Assembly: GCA_964420605.1 (NCBI GenBank) | Contig: CAYQUC010000004.1 | Span: forward strand, 1-64,000 | Source of the DNA: CAYQUC01 sp964420605 | GTDB taxonomy: Bacteria; Pseudomonadota; Gammaproteobacteria; UBA6429; Thiohalophilaceae | Direction of reading: 5' to 3' | Length of the DNA stretch: 64,000 nt | In this document: piece after piece, positions 6,851-15,362 of the stretch | How positions within the stretch are numbered: position 1 is the stretch's first letter | Layout: every line of letters begins with the position of its first letter | The notes under the pieces: model-generated | Told to the model about the DNA's origin: nothing | Database searches by the model: none | The model's input: only the letters and a program-made list of their open reading frames with translations | Program-made: the position numbers and the translations under genes

Positions 6851-8338
6851 TTATTCTACAACAATGAACTGCATCATCATGGCATTATCTTCATGCTCAA
6901 GAATATGGCAATGCATCATGTAAGCAGATTTAATGTCATTAATGTCACCTACGTAATCATCAAACCGACCAATGACTCGCATTGTGCCATTTGGTGGAAT
7001 TTTGAATGTATCTTTCCAACCAGCATCGTGAGGTCCCGGTGGTTTGCCATTAATATCCAATATTTGCCACATAACATCGTGAATATGAATTGGATGACCA
7101 ACCTTACTGATGTTAGCTAACTCCCAAATTTCAGTCGTTCCTACTTGAGGATAGGCATCAACTCGATTTTCTTCATAAGGAAGGCCATTAATTACCCAAG
7201 GCTTTTCTCCACCAACAAAATCAAATTCCCATCGACGTGTAATCACTGCAGCTGCAGGATCTAAACGTTCCGTGCTTCGTAATACTGTAGGAAGTATGCT
7301 TCGTTCCATTCTTCTTTTAGTAACGTCAAAACGCATGATTTCAGAAGTTGGACCGCCTTTAGCAGCTAAATTTTTAAGTATGATTTGATCACCAATAGCG
7401 GCATCACCAAAATCGATAATCACATCAACACGTTCGGCTGGTGCAACAACCATTGCGGCACGCGATACTGGCGCTTCAAGTAAGCCACCATCAGAACCAA
7501 TTTGGATAAATTTAGCACCATTGCTAAGCGCTAATTTATAAACTCGTGCATTTGAACCATTTAGGATACGAAAACGGTAGCGAGTATTGCTTACTTGTAC
7601 ATAAGGGAAAGGCGTACCGTTAACAAGGACTGTGTCACCTTTTTCGCCGCTTTTTGTGTTTTTATAAATTAAAGAACCATCTTCAGCAAATGTACGATCC
7701 TGAATGACTAATGGAATTTCATTATGGCCAGAAGGTAGTCGTAGTGAACGCTCATAGTTGTCTTCAATTATATAGAAACCAGCAAGACCAGAGTAAACAT
7801 TTCTGCCTGTGACATCCATTGCATGATCGTGATACCACAATGTTGTTGGAAGCTGCTTATTAGTATAAAGATAATCTTTAGAAGTACCCGGTTCGACTAA
7901 ATCAACTGGGTGACCGTCATTACCAGTAGGCATGTGTCCACCGTGTAAATGAGTTGTGGTTTTAATGTCACTCTCATTAATATGACGAACGATAACTTCT
8001 TGATTTGCATTAACACGAATGGTTGGTCCGGGTGTCATGCCATCATAACCGATAATGTCAGTTTGTAGTCCGGGAATAATTTCTACTGTTGCATTTTGTT
8101 CTGTTAATTCATAAATCGGACGGCCTTGCATGTCCATACTCACTGGATGTGCTTCAGGTGGTATATTAAGTGCTTGTTGAAATGGTGTAACAGCGACTGT
8201 ACCGGCACTGGTAATAGTAAACGCATCAGTAGTAGTTGCGCTTGTGCTATGACCAATTGCTAGCCCTGGTTTGGCTAGTATTAATGCAGGTGCTGTGGCA
8301 CCAAGTGTTTTTAGAAATCGTCTTCGTGAAGTCGACAT
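6851..8338 (-). CDS. Tat-exported multicopper oxidase
   Basis: A 495-residue laccase/bilirubin-oxidase-like enzyme. It begins with a Tat signal (SRRRFLK then a hydrophobic stretch). Copper ligands are complete: HLHGGH (H130, H132), YHDH (H170, H172), HPIHIH (H415, H418, H420) and HCHILEHEDNAM (H476, C477, H478, H482, axial M487). It should oxidise phenolics or metal ions while reducing oxygen to water in the periplasm. The exact substrate is not deducible. AGGAA lies about eight bases before the ATG. A decayed partial copy is at 4083-4410 and its upstream region shares blocks with that of the hydrolase at 4566-5534. Confidence 0.95.
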   Translation of the reverse strand: MSTSRRRFLKTLGATAPALILAKPGLAIGHSTSATTTDAFTITSAGTVAVTPFQQALNIPPEAHPVSMDMQGRPIYELTEQNATVEIIPGLQTDIIGYDGMTPGPTIRVNANQEVIVRHINESDIKTTTHLHGGHMPTGNDGHPVDLVEPGTSKDYLYTNKQLPTTLWYHDHAMDVTGRNVYSGLAGFYIIEDNYERSLRLPSGHNEIPLVIQDRTFAEDGSLIYKNTKSGEKGDTVLVNGTPFPYVQVSNTRYRFRILNGSNARVYKLALSNGAKFIQIGSDGGLLEAPVSRAAMVVAPAERVDVIIDFGDAAIGDQIILKNLAAKGGPTSEIMRFDVTKRRMERSILPTVLRSTERLDPAAAVITRRWEFDFVGGEKPWVINGLPYEENRVDAYPQVGTTEIWELANISKVGHPIHIHDVMWQILDINGKPPGPHDAGWKDTFKIPPNGTMRVIGRFDDYVGDINDIKSAYMMHCHILEHEDNAMMMQFIVVE

Positions 8339-8448
8339 TAGCTATTCCTCTTGTTATTTTTGACTGTAATGTTCAAAGTATTTAGTGCTAGTAATGAATA
8401 GGCGTATAATGTCACATCACACAATCATGAGTGCTGACAATTCATAAT

Positions 8449-8527
8449 TTTGAGAATGAGATCAAACTATTTGCATTAAAATGAAAATTTTATAGTTAAA
8501 AACATTGAACTATGCACGGTCTGGTAA
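8449..8527 (-). promoter_or_regulatory. Upstream element copy B (multicopper oxidase)
   Basis: The minus strand carries CCGTGCATAGTTCAA, then about 34 bases later TAGTTTGATCTCATTCTCA. The second block matches copy A (5650-5725) perfectly over 19 bases, and the first matches at 14 of 15. The sequence between the blocks is AT-rich and much less conserved, which suggests two separate protein contacts or a promoter plus an activator site. Confidence 0.65.
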
Positions 8528-8787
8528 CGGGGGAAATTAAGATTGAGGCACTGGTAAAATGCAGTGACTTGTTTCATGTTGATATAATCTAAGTTGCTGT
8601 TAGTCAAAATAAAAACCATCAATACAAAGCAGTTATTGAATTGTTTAATCAACCGTAAATTATGTCATAAAATAATTGTGAAATTCATATTGTTGTTTAT
8701 AAACTATACAATTTATGGCGTAAGACTGATTAATTTTTCAACAATTAAATTTAGACGTTTATATTAGCGAGTGATCTAGGCAGTATA
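8528..8787. other. AT-rich intergenic region
   Basis: Part of a gene-free stretch of about 510 bases between the multicopper oxidase and the cytochrome P460 gene. Apart from copy B and the hairpin at 8788-8829 I see no ORF, repeat or RNA-like structure that I can support. Confidence 0.4.
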
Positions 8788-8829
8788 ATTAACCTGATTA
8801 GCTAATTTAGCTGTCAGGTTAATTTTTTA
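8788..8829. terminator. Hairpin after the cytochrome P460 gene
   Basis: Ten-base arms ATTAACCTGA (8788-8797) and their complement (8814-8823) enclose a second small AGCT stem. A T run follows on the plus strand and a matching A run precedes it on the minus strand. It sits 20-60 bases beyond the minus-strand stop codon at 8852. The T run is on the wrong side for that gene, so the direction of action is uncertain. Confidence 0.5.
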
Positions 8830-8851
8830 TTATCAGCAAAAATTAATCGCG

Positions 8852-9361
8852 TTATGGCATTATTGCTGGAGTTGTAAATACCCAGTCATTATCTTTAACT
8901 GGTGTATGGCAAGTCATGCATTCTTGTGCGACATTTTTGTCACTACCATAAGGTTTTTGATCCAAACCTAACCACCGTGCATATCCCCAACCACCTGTTG
9001 CTTTAAACTTTTTACTATTTTTGATCATAAATTCAGCATGTACAAATTTATCGGGTGCAATTGCACTAGGCCACTGTTTTTCGGCTTTTTGTTTCCAAAC
9101 TAATTTAGCCAAGATTGTGCCATTTGGCCATGGATTGGTATTCCCTGCACGTGCCGCTGTTATCGCAATGTCATTACCCAGAATGGTACGTAATGTCTTG
9201 TTATCGATTCGATGTGACATTGAGATTACTTTCCAGTCTTTATAGTTTTTAGGTAGCGATATACCATTTGGTGATGGTTTAACGAGTTCTGCAGCAAAAA
9301 GTGTTTGGCTTGTGAAGCCGATGGTCATCAAAAAAATTGTTAATAATTGTGTTAACTTCAT
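8852..9361 (-). CDS. Cytochrome P460-family periplasmic haem protein
   Basis: A 169-residue protein with a signal peptide (to about residue 23, ending LFAAE). A c-type haem motif CMTCH lies near the C-terminus (C148, C151, H152). The central part, with KLVWKQK, FVHAEFMIKNS and GGWGYARW, matches the cytochrome P460 pattern. Family members oxidise hydroxylamine to N2O/NO or detoxify NO, using an unusual Lys-haem cross-link. Lys residues are present but I cannot say which one would cross-link. No ammonia-oxidation genes are in the window, so a detoxification role is more likely than energy metabolism. It lies divergent from the ECF sigma gene. Confidence 0.88.
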   Translation of the reverse strand: MKLTQLLTIFLMTIGFTSQTLFAAELVKPSPNGISLPKNYKDWKVISMSHRIDNKTLRTILGNDIAITAARAGNTNPWPNGTILAKLVWKQKAEKQWPSAIAPDKFVHAEFMIKNSKKFKATGGWGYARWLGLDQKPYGSDKNVAQECMTCHTPVKDNDWVFTTPAIMP

Positions 9362-9508
9362 TAAAATACCCTTTTATGTTATTGAAAGTAATGATTAAAT
9401 TCTTTATTCAGTATAAAGACGTATGAAATGTTATTTTGATTGCATGTATTTAGAAATATTTTTATGTTATTTTTGCAATCAAATACTCACTTCATTCGTC
9501 ATAATTAC

Positions 9509-10012
9509 ATGTTTAATAAAGACCAACTAAATCAATTGTATCGTTATGCCTTGTCTCTGACACGGCAGGATGAAATGGCATATGATCTAGTTCAATCCGG
9601 ACTTGAACGTTATTTGAAAAAACCGAATGGAACGATTGATACACCTATTGCTTATCTTAAAACGATAATTCGAAACCTGTATTTCGATCATCAACGCCAT
9701 AATAGTATTGTGCCAATGGTATCGCTTGACGATGACACTGTATCCCACATTGAACCTGCCGATGAAGATTCTATGGAAGACTTATTAATTAGCCAGCAGC
9801 AGATACAACAATTGATATCAATGCTCAGTGATGAAGAAAACGAGCTGTTATATCTTTGGGCAGTAGAAGAACACACGGTTGAAGAAATTGCCGCAATTTA
9901 TCAAAAACCCAAGGGTACATTATTGTCGAAATTACACAGATTAAAAAAACGTATTAGGAAACAGCTTGAAACGCTCAGTATTGATATTGGCGACGTGCAT
10001 ATAGGTAAGTGA
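9509..10012 (+). CDS. ECF-type RNA polymerase sigma factor
   Basis: A sigma-70-family protein of about 167 residues from the ATG at 9509 (MFNKDQLNQLYRYALSLTRQ). In-frame starts at 9440 and 9464 add residues unlike the family, although no start has a strong Shine-Dalgarno sequence. Region 2 has DLVQSGLERYL and YLKTIIRNLYFDH. Region 4 has LSDEENELLYLW, then TVEEIAAIYQKPKGTLLSKLHRLKKRIR, a helix-turn-helix. One base separates its stop from the next gene, a membrane protein, which suggests a sigma/anti-sigma pair. Its targets are unknown. It is divergent from the cytochrome P460 gene. Confidence 0.85.
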   Translation: MFNKDQLNQLYRYALSLTRQDEMAYDLVQSGLERYLKKPNGTIDTPIAYLKTIIRNLYFDHQRHNSIVPMVSLDDDTVSHIEPADEDSMEDLLISQQQIQQLISMLSDEENELLYLWAVEEHTVEEIAAIYQKPKGTLLSKLHRLKKRIRKQLETLSIDIGDVHIGK

Positions 10013-10013
10013 A

Positions 10014-10625
10014 ATGACTCTTAAAAAACAAGCCGTAAAACAGGCATTAAAGCAACATTATAGTAATTGTTATTTAACGGATAAGCAGTTACAAGCTTTA
10101 CAACAAAAAATTGATGTTCAGACAATAAAAAAATATAAAAATGTAGGCCTGAACAGTATTCTAAAATGGGGCAGCTCTGTTGTTGCTTCGGTATTTATAT
10201 TTGTCATTATTTTAATTAATTTTCAAACACCTGGTTTGATTAGCGCGGCCTACATTGATATTTTTAAGGATGCTAATTTAAACAATGGTATGCAAGTCTC
10301 AATGCAGCAGTGGTTGGATGAAAACAATATTTCAAGTGTGCCTGATGAATATCCAATAAAAATGAGTAAGTTCTGCCGTTTGGGTAATAGTGTTACTACT
10401 CATTTACGCATTGCGGGTAAGAAGCAGGGGGAAATGAATGTGTTTTTCCATCCTGGTCATGGTTCCAAATTTTGGCACGCCCGTTCTGGAAAAGTTGAAA
10501 ATATGAATTGGAAATTAGTCAATGTACGAGAAGATCTAACGTTAATAGTGTTGTATACCCAAGATATGCGCGAGAAATCAGTCCTCTATATTTTAGATGA
10601 ACTGTTGCCCGATCTTGAGGTATGA
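10014..10625 (+). CDS. Probable membrane anti-sigma factor
   Basis: A 203-residue protein with a Lys/Gln-rich N-terminal cytoplasmic part of about 50 residues, one membrane segment (about 52-70, GSSVVASVFIFVIILINF) and a C-terminal domain outside the membrane with motifs such as MSKFCRLGNSV and HPGHGSKFWHARSG. Its gene starts one base after the ECF sigma stop, the classic position of an anti-sigma factor. I do not recognise a zinc-binding (ZAS) HxxxCxxC motif, so the class is uncertain. It converges with the Smr gene. Confidence 0.65.
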   Translation: MTLKKQAVKQALKQHYSNCYLTDKQLQALQQKIDVQTIKKYKNVGLNSILKWGSSVVASVFIFVIILINFQTPGLISAAYIDIFKDANLNNGMQVSMQQWLDENNISSVPDEYPIKMSKFCRLGNSVTTHLRIAGKKQGEMNVFFHPGHGSKFWHARSGKVENMNWKLVNVREDLTLIVLYTQDMREKSVLYILDELLPDLEV

Positions 10626-10633
10626 TGGTTTAT

Positions 10634-11188
10634 TTATTTAAATTTCTTCCGTTTTAATAATACGTAGATTGCGCCCGTACCACCATCCACTTGGCGGGCC
10701 GAACAAAATGCTAATATTTCGTCGCGTTGTTGTAACCAATGATTCACTTTATTTTTTAGAACGGGTTTTTTATTAAATGAACCACGCCCTTTACCGTGAA
10801 TGATTCGCACAACACGAAAATTCGATTGAGTACAATACACTAAAAACTCTGCAAGTAAAATTTTGGCTTCTGCTGAAGTTTGGCCGTGTAAGTCGAGTTC
10901 TTCTTCAATGGTGTATTGGCCACGTTTTAGCTTTCTGATGACGCTGTTTTGTAAGCCTGTTCGGGCAAAAAATAATTCATCTCCTGTAATTATATCGGCT
11001 TCATTTACCGGATCCGACATCATATCGATTAATACTTGTTGATGATCTTTTAGCCTCTGGATTGGGCGAGGGTTGGGTCGCTTAAATCGTGGCGGAGTCC
11101 GATTATGATGATCTTTATCTAAACGACGAACGCCTTTCATTGCATCTAAAAATGCATGTTTATCATCGTTATTGTTGTCATCGTCCAT
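10634..11188 (-). CDS. Smr-domain protein
   Basis: About 184 residues from the ATG at 11188. An in-frame GTG at 11200 would add MRQK. The charged N-terminal half precedes a C-terminal Smr domain with the three hallmark motifs: LDLHGQ, IIHGKGRG and GGTGAIYVLL. Smr domains of the MutS2/SmrA type bind and nick nucleic acids. Stand-alone proteins of this length are common in gammaproteobacteria, often close to surE, but their role is unclear. It is transcribed away from surE. Confidence 0.9.
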   Translation of the reverse strand: MDDDNNNDDKHAFLDAMKGVRRLDKDHHNRTPPRFKRPNPRPIQRLKDHQQVLIDMMSDPVNEADIITGDELFFARTGLQNSVIRKLKRGQYTIEEELDLHGQTSAEAKILLAEFLVYCTQSNFRVVRIIHGKGRGSFNKKPVLKNKVNHWLQQRDEILAFCSARQVDGGTGAIYVLLKRKKFK

Positions 11189-11381
11189 TTTCTGTCTCAC
11201 ACGGCAGTTAATTAGTCGTTAATAATGTGACAATTAGTACAATTGTAACAACTTTCTGTCGTCACTTAATATGATGAATTTTATCAATTTTTGTTCCTGA
11301 TTGTTGGATAATCGCGTATAGTTAATCAATAAAAAACTTAATAACTTAACACAGAGACTCTGGTAAAAATCCCATACCTTT

Positions 11382-12137
11382 ATGCGCATACTGATAAGTA
11401 ATGATGATGGTTATCAGGCACCCGGTATTATTAGCCTGGCCAATGCTTTGTCTTCTCTGGCCGAAACAGTTGTAGTTGCCCCCGATCGAAATCGAAGTGC
11501 TGCTAGCAATTCTTTAACAATTGAATATCCTATTCGAGCAACACTGACCGATAGTGGTTTTTATCGAGTTGATGGTACACCGACCGACTGTGTGCACCTT
11601 GCTATTACTGGATTATTGCAGGATGAGCCTGATATGGTGATTTCTGGAATTAATGCCGGTGCTAATATGGGCGATGACGTACTTTATTCTGGAACAGTTG
11701 CGGCGGCATTCGAAGGCCGGCATCTTGGTTATCCATCGATTGCGGTGTCTCTTGCAAGTCACGATCTCAAACATTTTGATACTGCTGCCAAGGTTGTAAC
11801 TGAACTAGTATCAAATCTGGAATTAAATTCTATTCCGGTGGATTCAATTTTGAACATAAATGTCCCTGATGTTCCACTAAATGAGATTAAAGGTATACAA
11901 GCGACTCGTTTAGGGCAACGGCATAAAGCCGAACCCGTGATTAAAATGACCGACCCACGCGGTAAACCAATTTATTGGGTTGGCCCTCCTGGGCCGGAGC
12001 AAGATGCGGGGCCGGGTACTGATTTTCATGCGGTACGAAACGGGTATGTTTCTATCACGCCTTTGCAAGTTGATTTAACGCGTTACGATAGTATTGCGTT
12101 ACTTGAAGATTGGATAACCGGAGTGGCGTTTCCGTGA
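11382..12137 (+). CDS. surE: 5'/3'-nucleotidase SurE
   Basis: A 251-residue SurE, a metal-dependent nucleotidase that removes phosphate from nucleoside monophosphates. The N-terminal metal site ILISNDDG (D8, D9), the Ser in RSAASNSLT and the Asn in SGINAGANMGDDVLYSGTVAA are all present. It heads the stationary-phase cluster surE-pcm-yqaA-nlpD-rpoS, a well-conserved gammaproteobacterial order. Its stop overlaps the probable GTG start of pcm, which implies coupling. Confidence 0.96.
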   Translation: MRILISNDDGYQAPGIISLANALSSLAETVVVAPDRNRSAASNSLTIEYPIRATLTDSGFYRVDGTPTDCVHLAITGLLQDEPDMVISGINAGANMGDDVLYSGTVAAAFEGRHLGYPSIAVSLASHDLKHFDTAAKVVTELVSNLELNSIPVDSILNINVPDVPLNEIKGIQATRLGQRHKAEPVIKMTDPRGKPIYWVGPPGPEQDAGPGTDFHAVRNGYVSITPLQVDLTRYDSIALLEDWITGVAFP

Positions 12138-12802
12138 CGGTTAACATGAAAGATGTTAATGGCATTGGTATGACATCACAACGTACTCGAAATCGTTTAA
12201 TTGATCGCTTGCGCCAAAATGGTATTACCGATGAGCGTGTACTCGATGTTATGAGTAATACGCCACGTCATTTATTTATGGATGAAGCGCTGGCTAGTCG
12301 AGCCTATGAAGATACTGCTTTGCCAATTGGCCATGGCCAAACTATTTCGCAACCGTACATTGTCGCTAGAATGACCGAGTTACTGCTTCAAGGTGGCAAT
12401 GTTAAAACCGTATTAGAGGTTGGTACGGGATCCGGATATCAAACGGCTGTTTTAGCGCAATTAGTTGACAAAGTGTATAGCGTCGAACGGCTTCGAATTT
12501 TGAGTAATCAAGCAAAAGTTAGATTACATCGACTACAATACCATAATGTAACGTTAACCCATACTGATGGTCATTGGGGTTGGGAACGGCACGCACCGTA
12601 CGATGCAATTTTAGTCACTGCCGCACCTGAGACTGTGCCACAAGAATTATTAATGCAATTGAGCAATGATGGACGTTTGGTTATCCCGGTTGGTGGTAGT
12701 GCTGGCCAACGTTTACAAGTGATAACGCGTAAACAAGATGAGTTTCAACAACATGTATTAGATGTCGTTTCGTTTGTACCATTATTAAGTGGCGAAAAAT
12801 AA
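12134..12802 (+). CDS. pcm: Protein-L-isoaspartate O-methyltransferase
   Basis: Transfers methyl from S-adenosylmethionine to isoaspartyl residues of damaged proteins. The SAM-binding loop VLEVGTGSGYQTAVLAQ and the family motifs PIGHGQTISQPYIVARM and YDAILVTAA are clear. I chose the GTG at 12134, which overlaps the surE stop (GTGA) and has GGAG ten bases upstream. An ATG at 12146 is the alternative. That gives about 222 residues, the usual length. It sits between surE and yqaA. Confidence 0.94.
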   Translation: MTVNMKDVNGIGMTSQRTRNRLIDRLRQNGITDERVLDVMSNTPRHLFMDEALASRAYEDTALPIGHGQTISQPYIVARMTELLLQGGNVKTVLEVGTGSGYQTAVLAQLVDKVYSVERLRILSNQAKVRLHRLQYHNVTLTHTDGHWGWERHAPYDAILVTAAPETVPQELLMQLSNDGRLVIPVGGSAGQRLQVITRKQDEFQQHVLDVVSFVPLLSGEK

Positions 12803-12822
12803 ACAATAACGGAAAAGTTATA

Positions 12823-13401
12823 GTGCCAGTATTAGTTAAAGTTTACGATAAAGTGATGCATTGGGCTGAGCATAAATTTGCAGTTTATTATTTAGCCTTA
12901 TTGAGCTTTGCTGAGGCATCGTTTTTCCCAATTCCAACCGATGTGATGCTGGCTCCAATGGTGCTTGCTAAATTGCATAAAGCTTGGTGGTTTGCGTTTA
13001 TCAGTACAATATTTTCGGTGTTGGGTGGTGCTGCTGGCTACCTCATAGGCATGTATGCTTTTGAATTCATCGAACCCTATATCCATCAAGTTGGTTATTG
13101 GGATAAGTTTGTAAAAACTCAAGAATGGTTTGCTCGAGATGGTATTTGGGTAATTTTTATCGCCGGATTTTCCCCAATACCATACAAGGTCTTTACAATT
13201 GCTGCAGGTGTTATCGGCATGGCATTTGTTCCATTTGTCATTGCGTCGTTTATTGGTCGTGGTGCGCGTTACTTTTTAGTTGCTGGATTAATAAAATGGG
13301 GTGGCAAACGAATGGAAAATGCGCTCAAAAAATACATGGACGTAATCGGAATTGCTGTTCTTGTAATTATAATCATTTTTTACTTTCTTTTTCGAAGCTA
13401 A
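12823..13401 (+). CDS. YqaA-type DedA/VTT-family membrane protein
   Basis: A 192-residue membrane protein starting with GTG after a purine-rich ACGGAAAA. The DedA/VTT signature is seen in FFPIPTDVMLAPMVLA, GGAAGYLIGMYAFEF, FIAGFSPIPYKVFTIAAGV and FIGRGARYFLVAGLI, with a C-terminal membrane helix. YqaA proteins are a DedA branch found beside pcm and nlpD in many gammaproteobacteria. DedA relatives move lipids or support membrane potential, but the substrate of this branch is not established. Confidence 0.9.
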   Translation: MPVLVKVYDKVMHWAEHKFAVYYLALLSFAEASFFPIPTDVMLAPMVLAKLHKAWWFAFISTIFSVLGGAAGYLIGMYAFEFIEPYIHQVGYWDKFVKTQEWFARDGIWVIFIAGFSPIPYKVFTIAAGVIGMAFVPFVIASFIGRGARYFLVAGLIKWGGKRMENALKKYMDVIGIAVLVIIIIFYFLFRS

Positions 13402-13403
13402 AT

Positions 13404-14273
13404 GTGTTAAAAAGAACATTAATTGTTTCAATTTGTTTCATATTATTGTTGCTTAACAGTTGTGCCAGACATGGAAGCTATAATAATGGTTTTTTTAAAA
13501 GTAGTAATGCTCGTTGGCATGCGGGGTTTTATACTGTCAGACGTGGTGATACATTGTATTCAGTTGCATGGCAATATGGGGAAGATTTTAAACAGATCGC
13601 GCGTTGGAACGATATCAAAACGCCGTTCATCATCTACCCCGGTCAAAAACTGCGTTTAATTCCTCCAAAACAAAAAAATACAGCAATTGCAAAACTTGCA
13701 AAATCAATACCGAATAAAATACCTCCCCCTAAATCAATACGGCAAAAATCTACCAAGAATAAATCAACCCCCTCGTCACAAAAGTCTTCAATATTAAAAT
13801 CCTCTCGTCCGTTATCGTCTAAATCCTCTCAAGCAAAATCGAAGCCAAAATTAACCCCGGCACAACTTCGATGGCGTGAGAAAAAACGTAAGTTGGCTCT
13901 CAAGCAAAAATTAGTTTGGAATTGGCCAACTCGCGGCAAAGTAATCACCACTTTTTCATTATCACACCCAGGTAGAAAGGGCATTAATATTGCCGGTCGT
14001 AAAGGCCAGTCTATTAAAGCCGCAGCCTCTGGAACGGTAGTTTATAGTGGCCAAGGACTTCGCGGATATGGAAATCTCATCATAATTAAACATAATGAGG
14101 ATTATTTCAGCGCATATGCACACAATCACAAAATTTACATAAAAGAAAAACAAAAAGTAAAGATCGGGCAACATATAGCCGATATGGGTAGTACGGATGC
14201 AGAAAGGAACATGCTGCATTTCGAGATTCGAAAAAATGGAACTCCAATAAACCCAATTAAATTTCTACCATAA
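13404..14273 (+). CDS. nlpD: NlpD-like lipoprotein (LysM plus LytM/M23 domain)
   Basis: About 289 residues from the GTG at 13404. The longer open frame upstream is a shadow of yqaA. A lipoprotein signal (VLKRTLIVSICFILLLLNSC) is followed by LysM (FYTVRRGDTLYSVAWQYG), a Lys/Ser-rich linker, and a C-terminal M23 domain with GRKGINIAGRKG, SAYAHN and MLHFEIRKNG. The usual zinc ligand Asp (GIDIAG) is Asn here. NlpD proteins are degenerate and act by activating amidases such as AmiC during cell division. It sits directly upstream of rpoS and may carry an rpoS promoter, as in E. coli. Confidence 0.92.
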   Translation: MLKRTLIVSICFILLLLNSCARHGSYNNGFFKSSNARWHAGFYTVRRGDTLYSVAWQYGEDFKQIARWNDIKTPFIIYPGQKLRLIPPKQKNTAIAKLAKSIPNKIPPPKSIRQKSTKNKSTPSSQKSSILKSSRPLSSKSSQAKSKPKLTPAQLRWREKKRKLALKQKLVWNWPTRGKVITTFSLSHPGRKGINIAGRKGQSIKAAASGTVVYSGQGLRGYGNLIIIKHNEDYFSAYAHNHKIYIKEKQKVKIGQHIADMGSTDAERNMLHFEIRKNGTPINPIKFLP

Positions 14274-14316
14274 TAACGATAATTTAGAAATTAAACCATT
14301 TAAAGGCAGGAAGAAT

Positions 14317-15306
14317 ATGATGGAGACACAAGAGCAGGAAGGTAGGACTCAAACTATGGAATCGATTGATAAAGATACAATAATTGACGAAATCGATGTT
14401 GAGGACGATTCTGACGTAGAAAAAACAAAAACGTCAAAATCAATAAAAACGACCGAGCGAGATTTTACTGACGGCCAAATGGACGCTACTCGTTTGTATT
14501 TAAGTGAAATAGGTTTTTCACCATTATTAACCGCTGAGGAGGAAGTATTTTATTCTCGTAAGGCATTAAAAGGGGATGAAGCATCACGTAAAAAAATGAT
14601 TGAATGCAATTTGAGGTTAGTGGTTAAGATTGCACGACGTTATTTAAACCGGGGGTTGGCATTATTAGATTTAATCGAAGAAGGCAATTTAGGGCTTATT
14701 CGTGCCGTTGAAAAGTTTGATCCTGAGCGTGGATTTCGGTTTTCGACCTATGCAACGTGGTGGATTAGACAAACCATTGAACGTGCAATAATGAACCAAA
14801 CGAGAACAATTCGTTTGCCAATTCACGTTGTTAAAGAAATAAATATCTATCTACGAGCAGCGCGTCATTTAGCTCAAACTCTGGATCACGAGCCCAGCCC
14901 AGAAGAAATTGCGGATATACTCGATAAACCAATCTCCGATGTTAAACGCATGTTGGGTTTAAATGAGCGCGTCACATCTGTTGACACACCGCTAAATCGT
15001 GAGGCAGATAAATCACTGCTAGATGCCATTCCTGATGAAAATAACATCGATCCTGTGGTATTGCTGCAAGATGATGATGTACGAGCAAATATTGAACAAT
15101 GGCTCGGTCAATTGAGTGAAAAGCAACGTGAAGTGGTTGAGCGCCGTTTTGGGCTCCATGGCCATGAAGTATCAACACTCGAAGAAGTCGGTAATAACAT
15201 TGGTGTAACGCGTGAACGTGTACGTCAAATTCAAATAGAAGCCTTACGTAAATTACGTGAAATTCTTGAAAATGAAGGCTTCTCTGGAGAAGCATTATTT
15301 AAGTAA
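14317..15306 (+). CDS. rpoS: RNA polymerase sigma factor RpoS
   Basis: A 329-residue stationary-phase/general-stress sigma factor. An acidic N-terminal part is followed by region 1.2 (DATRLYLSEIGFSPLLTAEE), region 2 (RLVVKIARRYLNRGL, then LLDLIEEGNLGLIRAVEKFD and FSTYATWWIRQTIER), region 3 (HVVKEINIYLRAAR) and region 4 (LGQLSEKQREVVERRFGL, GVTRERVRQIQIEALRKLR). AGGAAG lies a few bases before the ATG. An ATG at 14320 is an alternative start. Its position after nlpD is the conserved one. Confidence 0.97.
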   Translation: MMETQEQEGRTQTMESIDKDTIIDEIDVEDDSDVEKTKTSKSIKTTERDFTDGQMDATRLYLSEIGFSPLLTAEEEVFYSRKALKGDEASRKKMIECNLRLVVKIARRYLNRGLALLDLIEEGNLGLIRAVEKFDPERGFRFSTYATWWIRQTIERAIMNQTRTIRLPIHVVKEINIYLRAARHLAQTLDHEPSPEEIADILDKPISDVKRMLGLNERVTSVDTPLNREADKSLLDAIPDENNIDPVVLLQDDDVRANIEQWLGQLSEKQREVVERRFGLHGHEVSTLEEVGNNIGVTRERVRQIQIEALRKLREILENEGFSGEALFK

Positions 15307-15362
15307 GTTCTTGAGTTTTATGTATTAAATCGAACTGCTCTGGCTAACTTGTGATATTAAGG

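Noticed and set aside
13125..13403. The long open frame upstream of the nlpD start
   Set aside because: It overlaps yqaA in another frame and encodes a Cys/Trp-rich sequence unlike a protein. The lipoprotein signal begins only at 13404.
14972..15295. A 107-residue minus-strand frame inside rpoS
   Set aside because: It is antisense to a highly conserved gene, has His/Leu-rich composition typical of shadow frames and no upstream signals.
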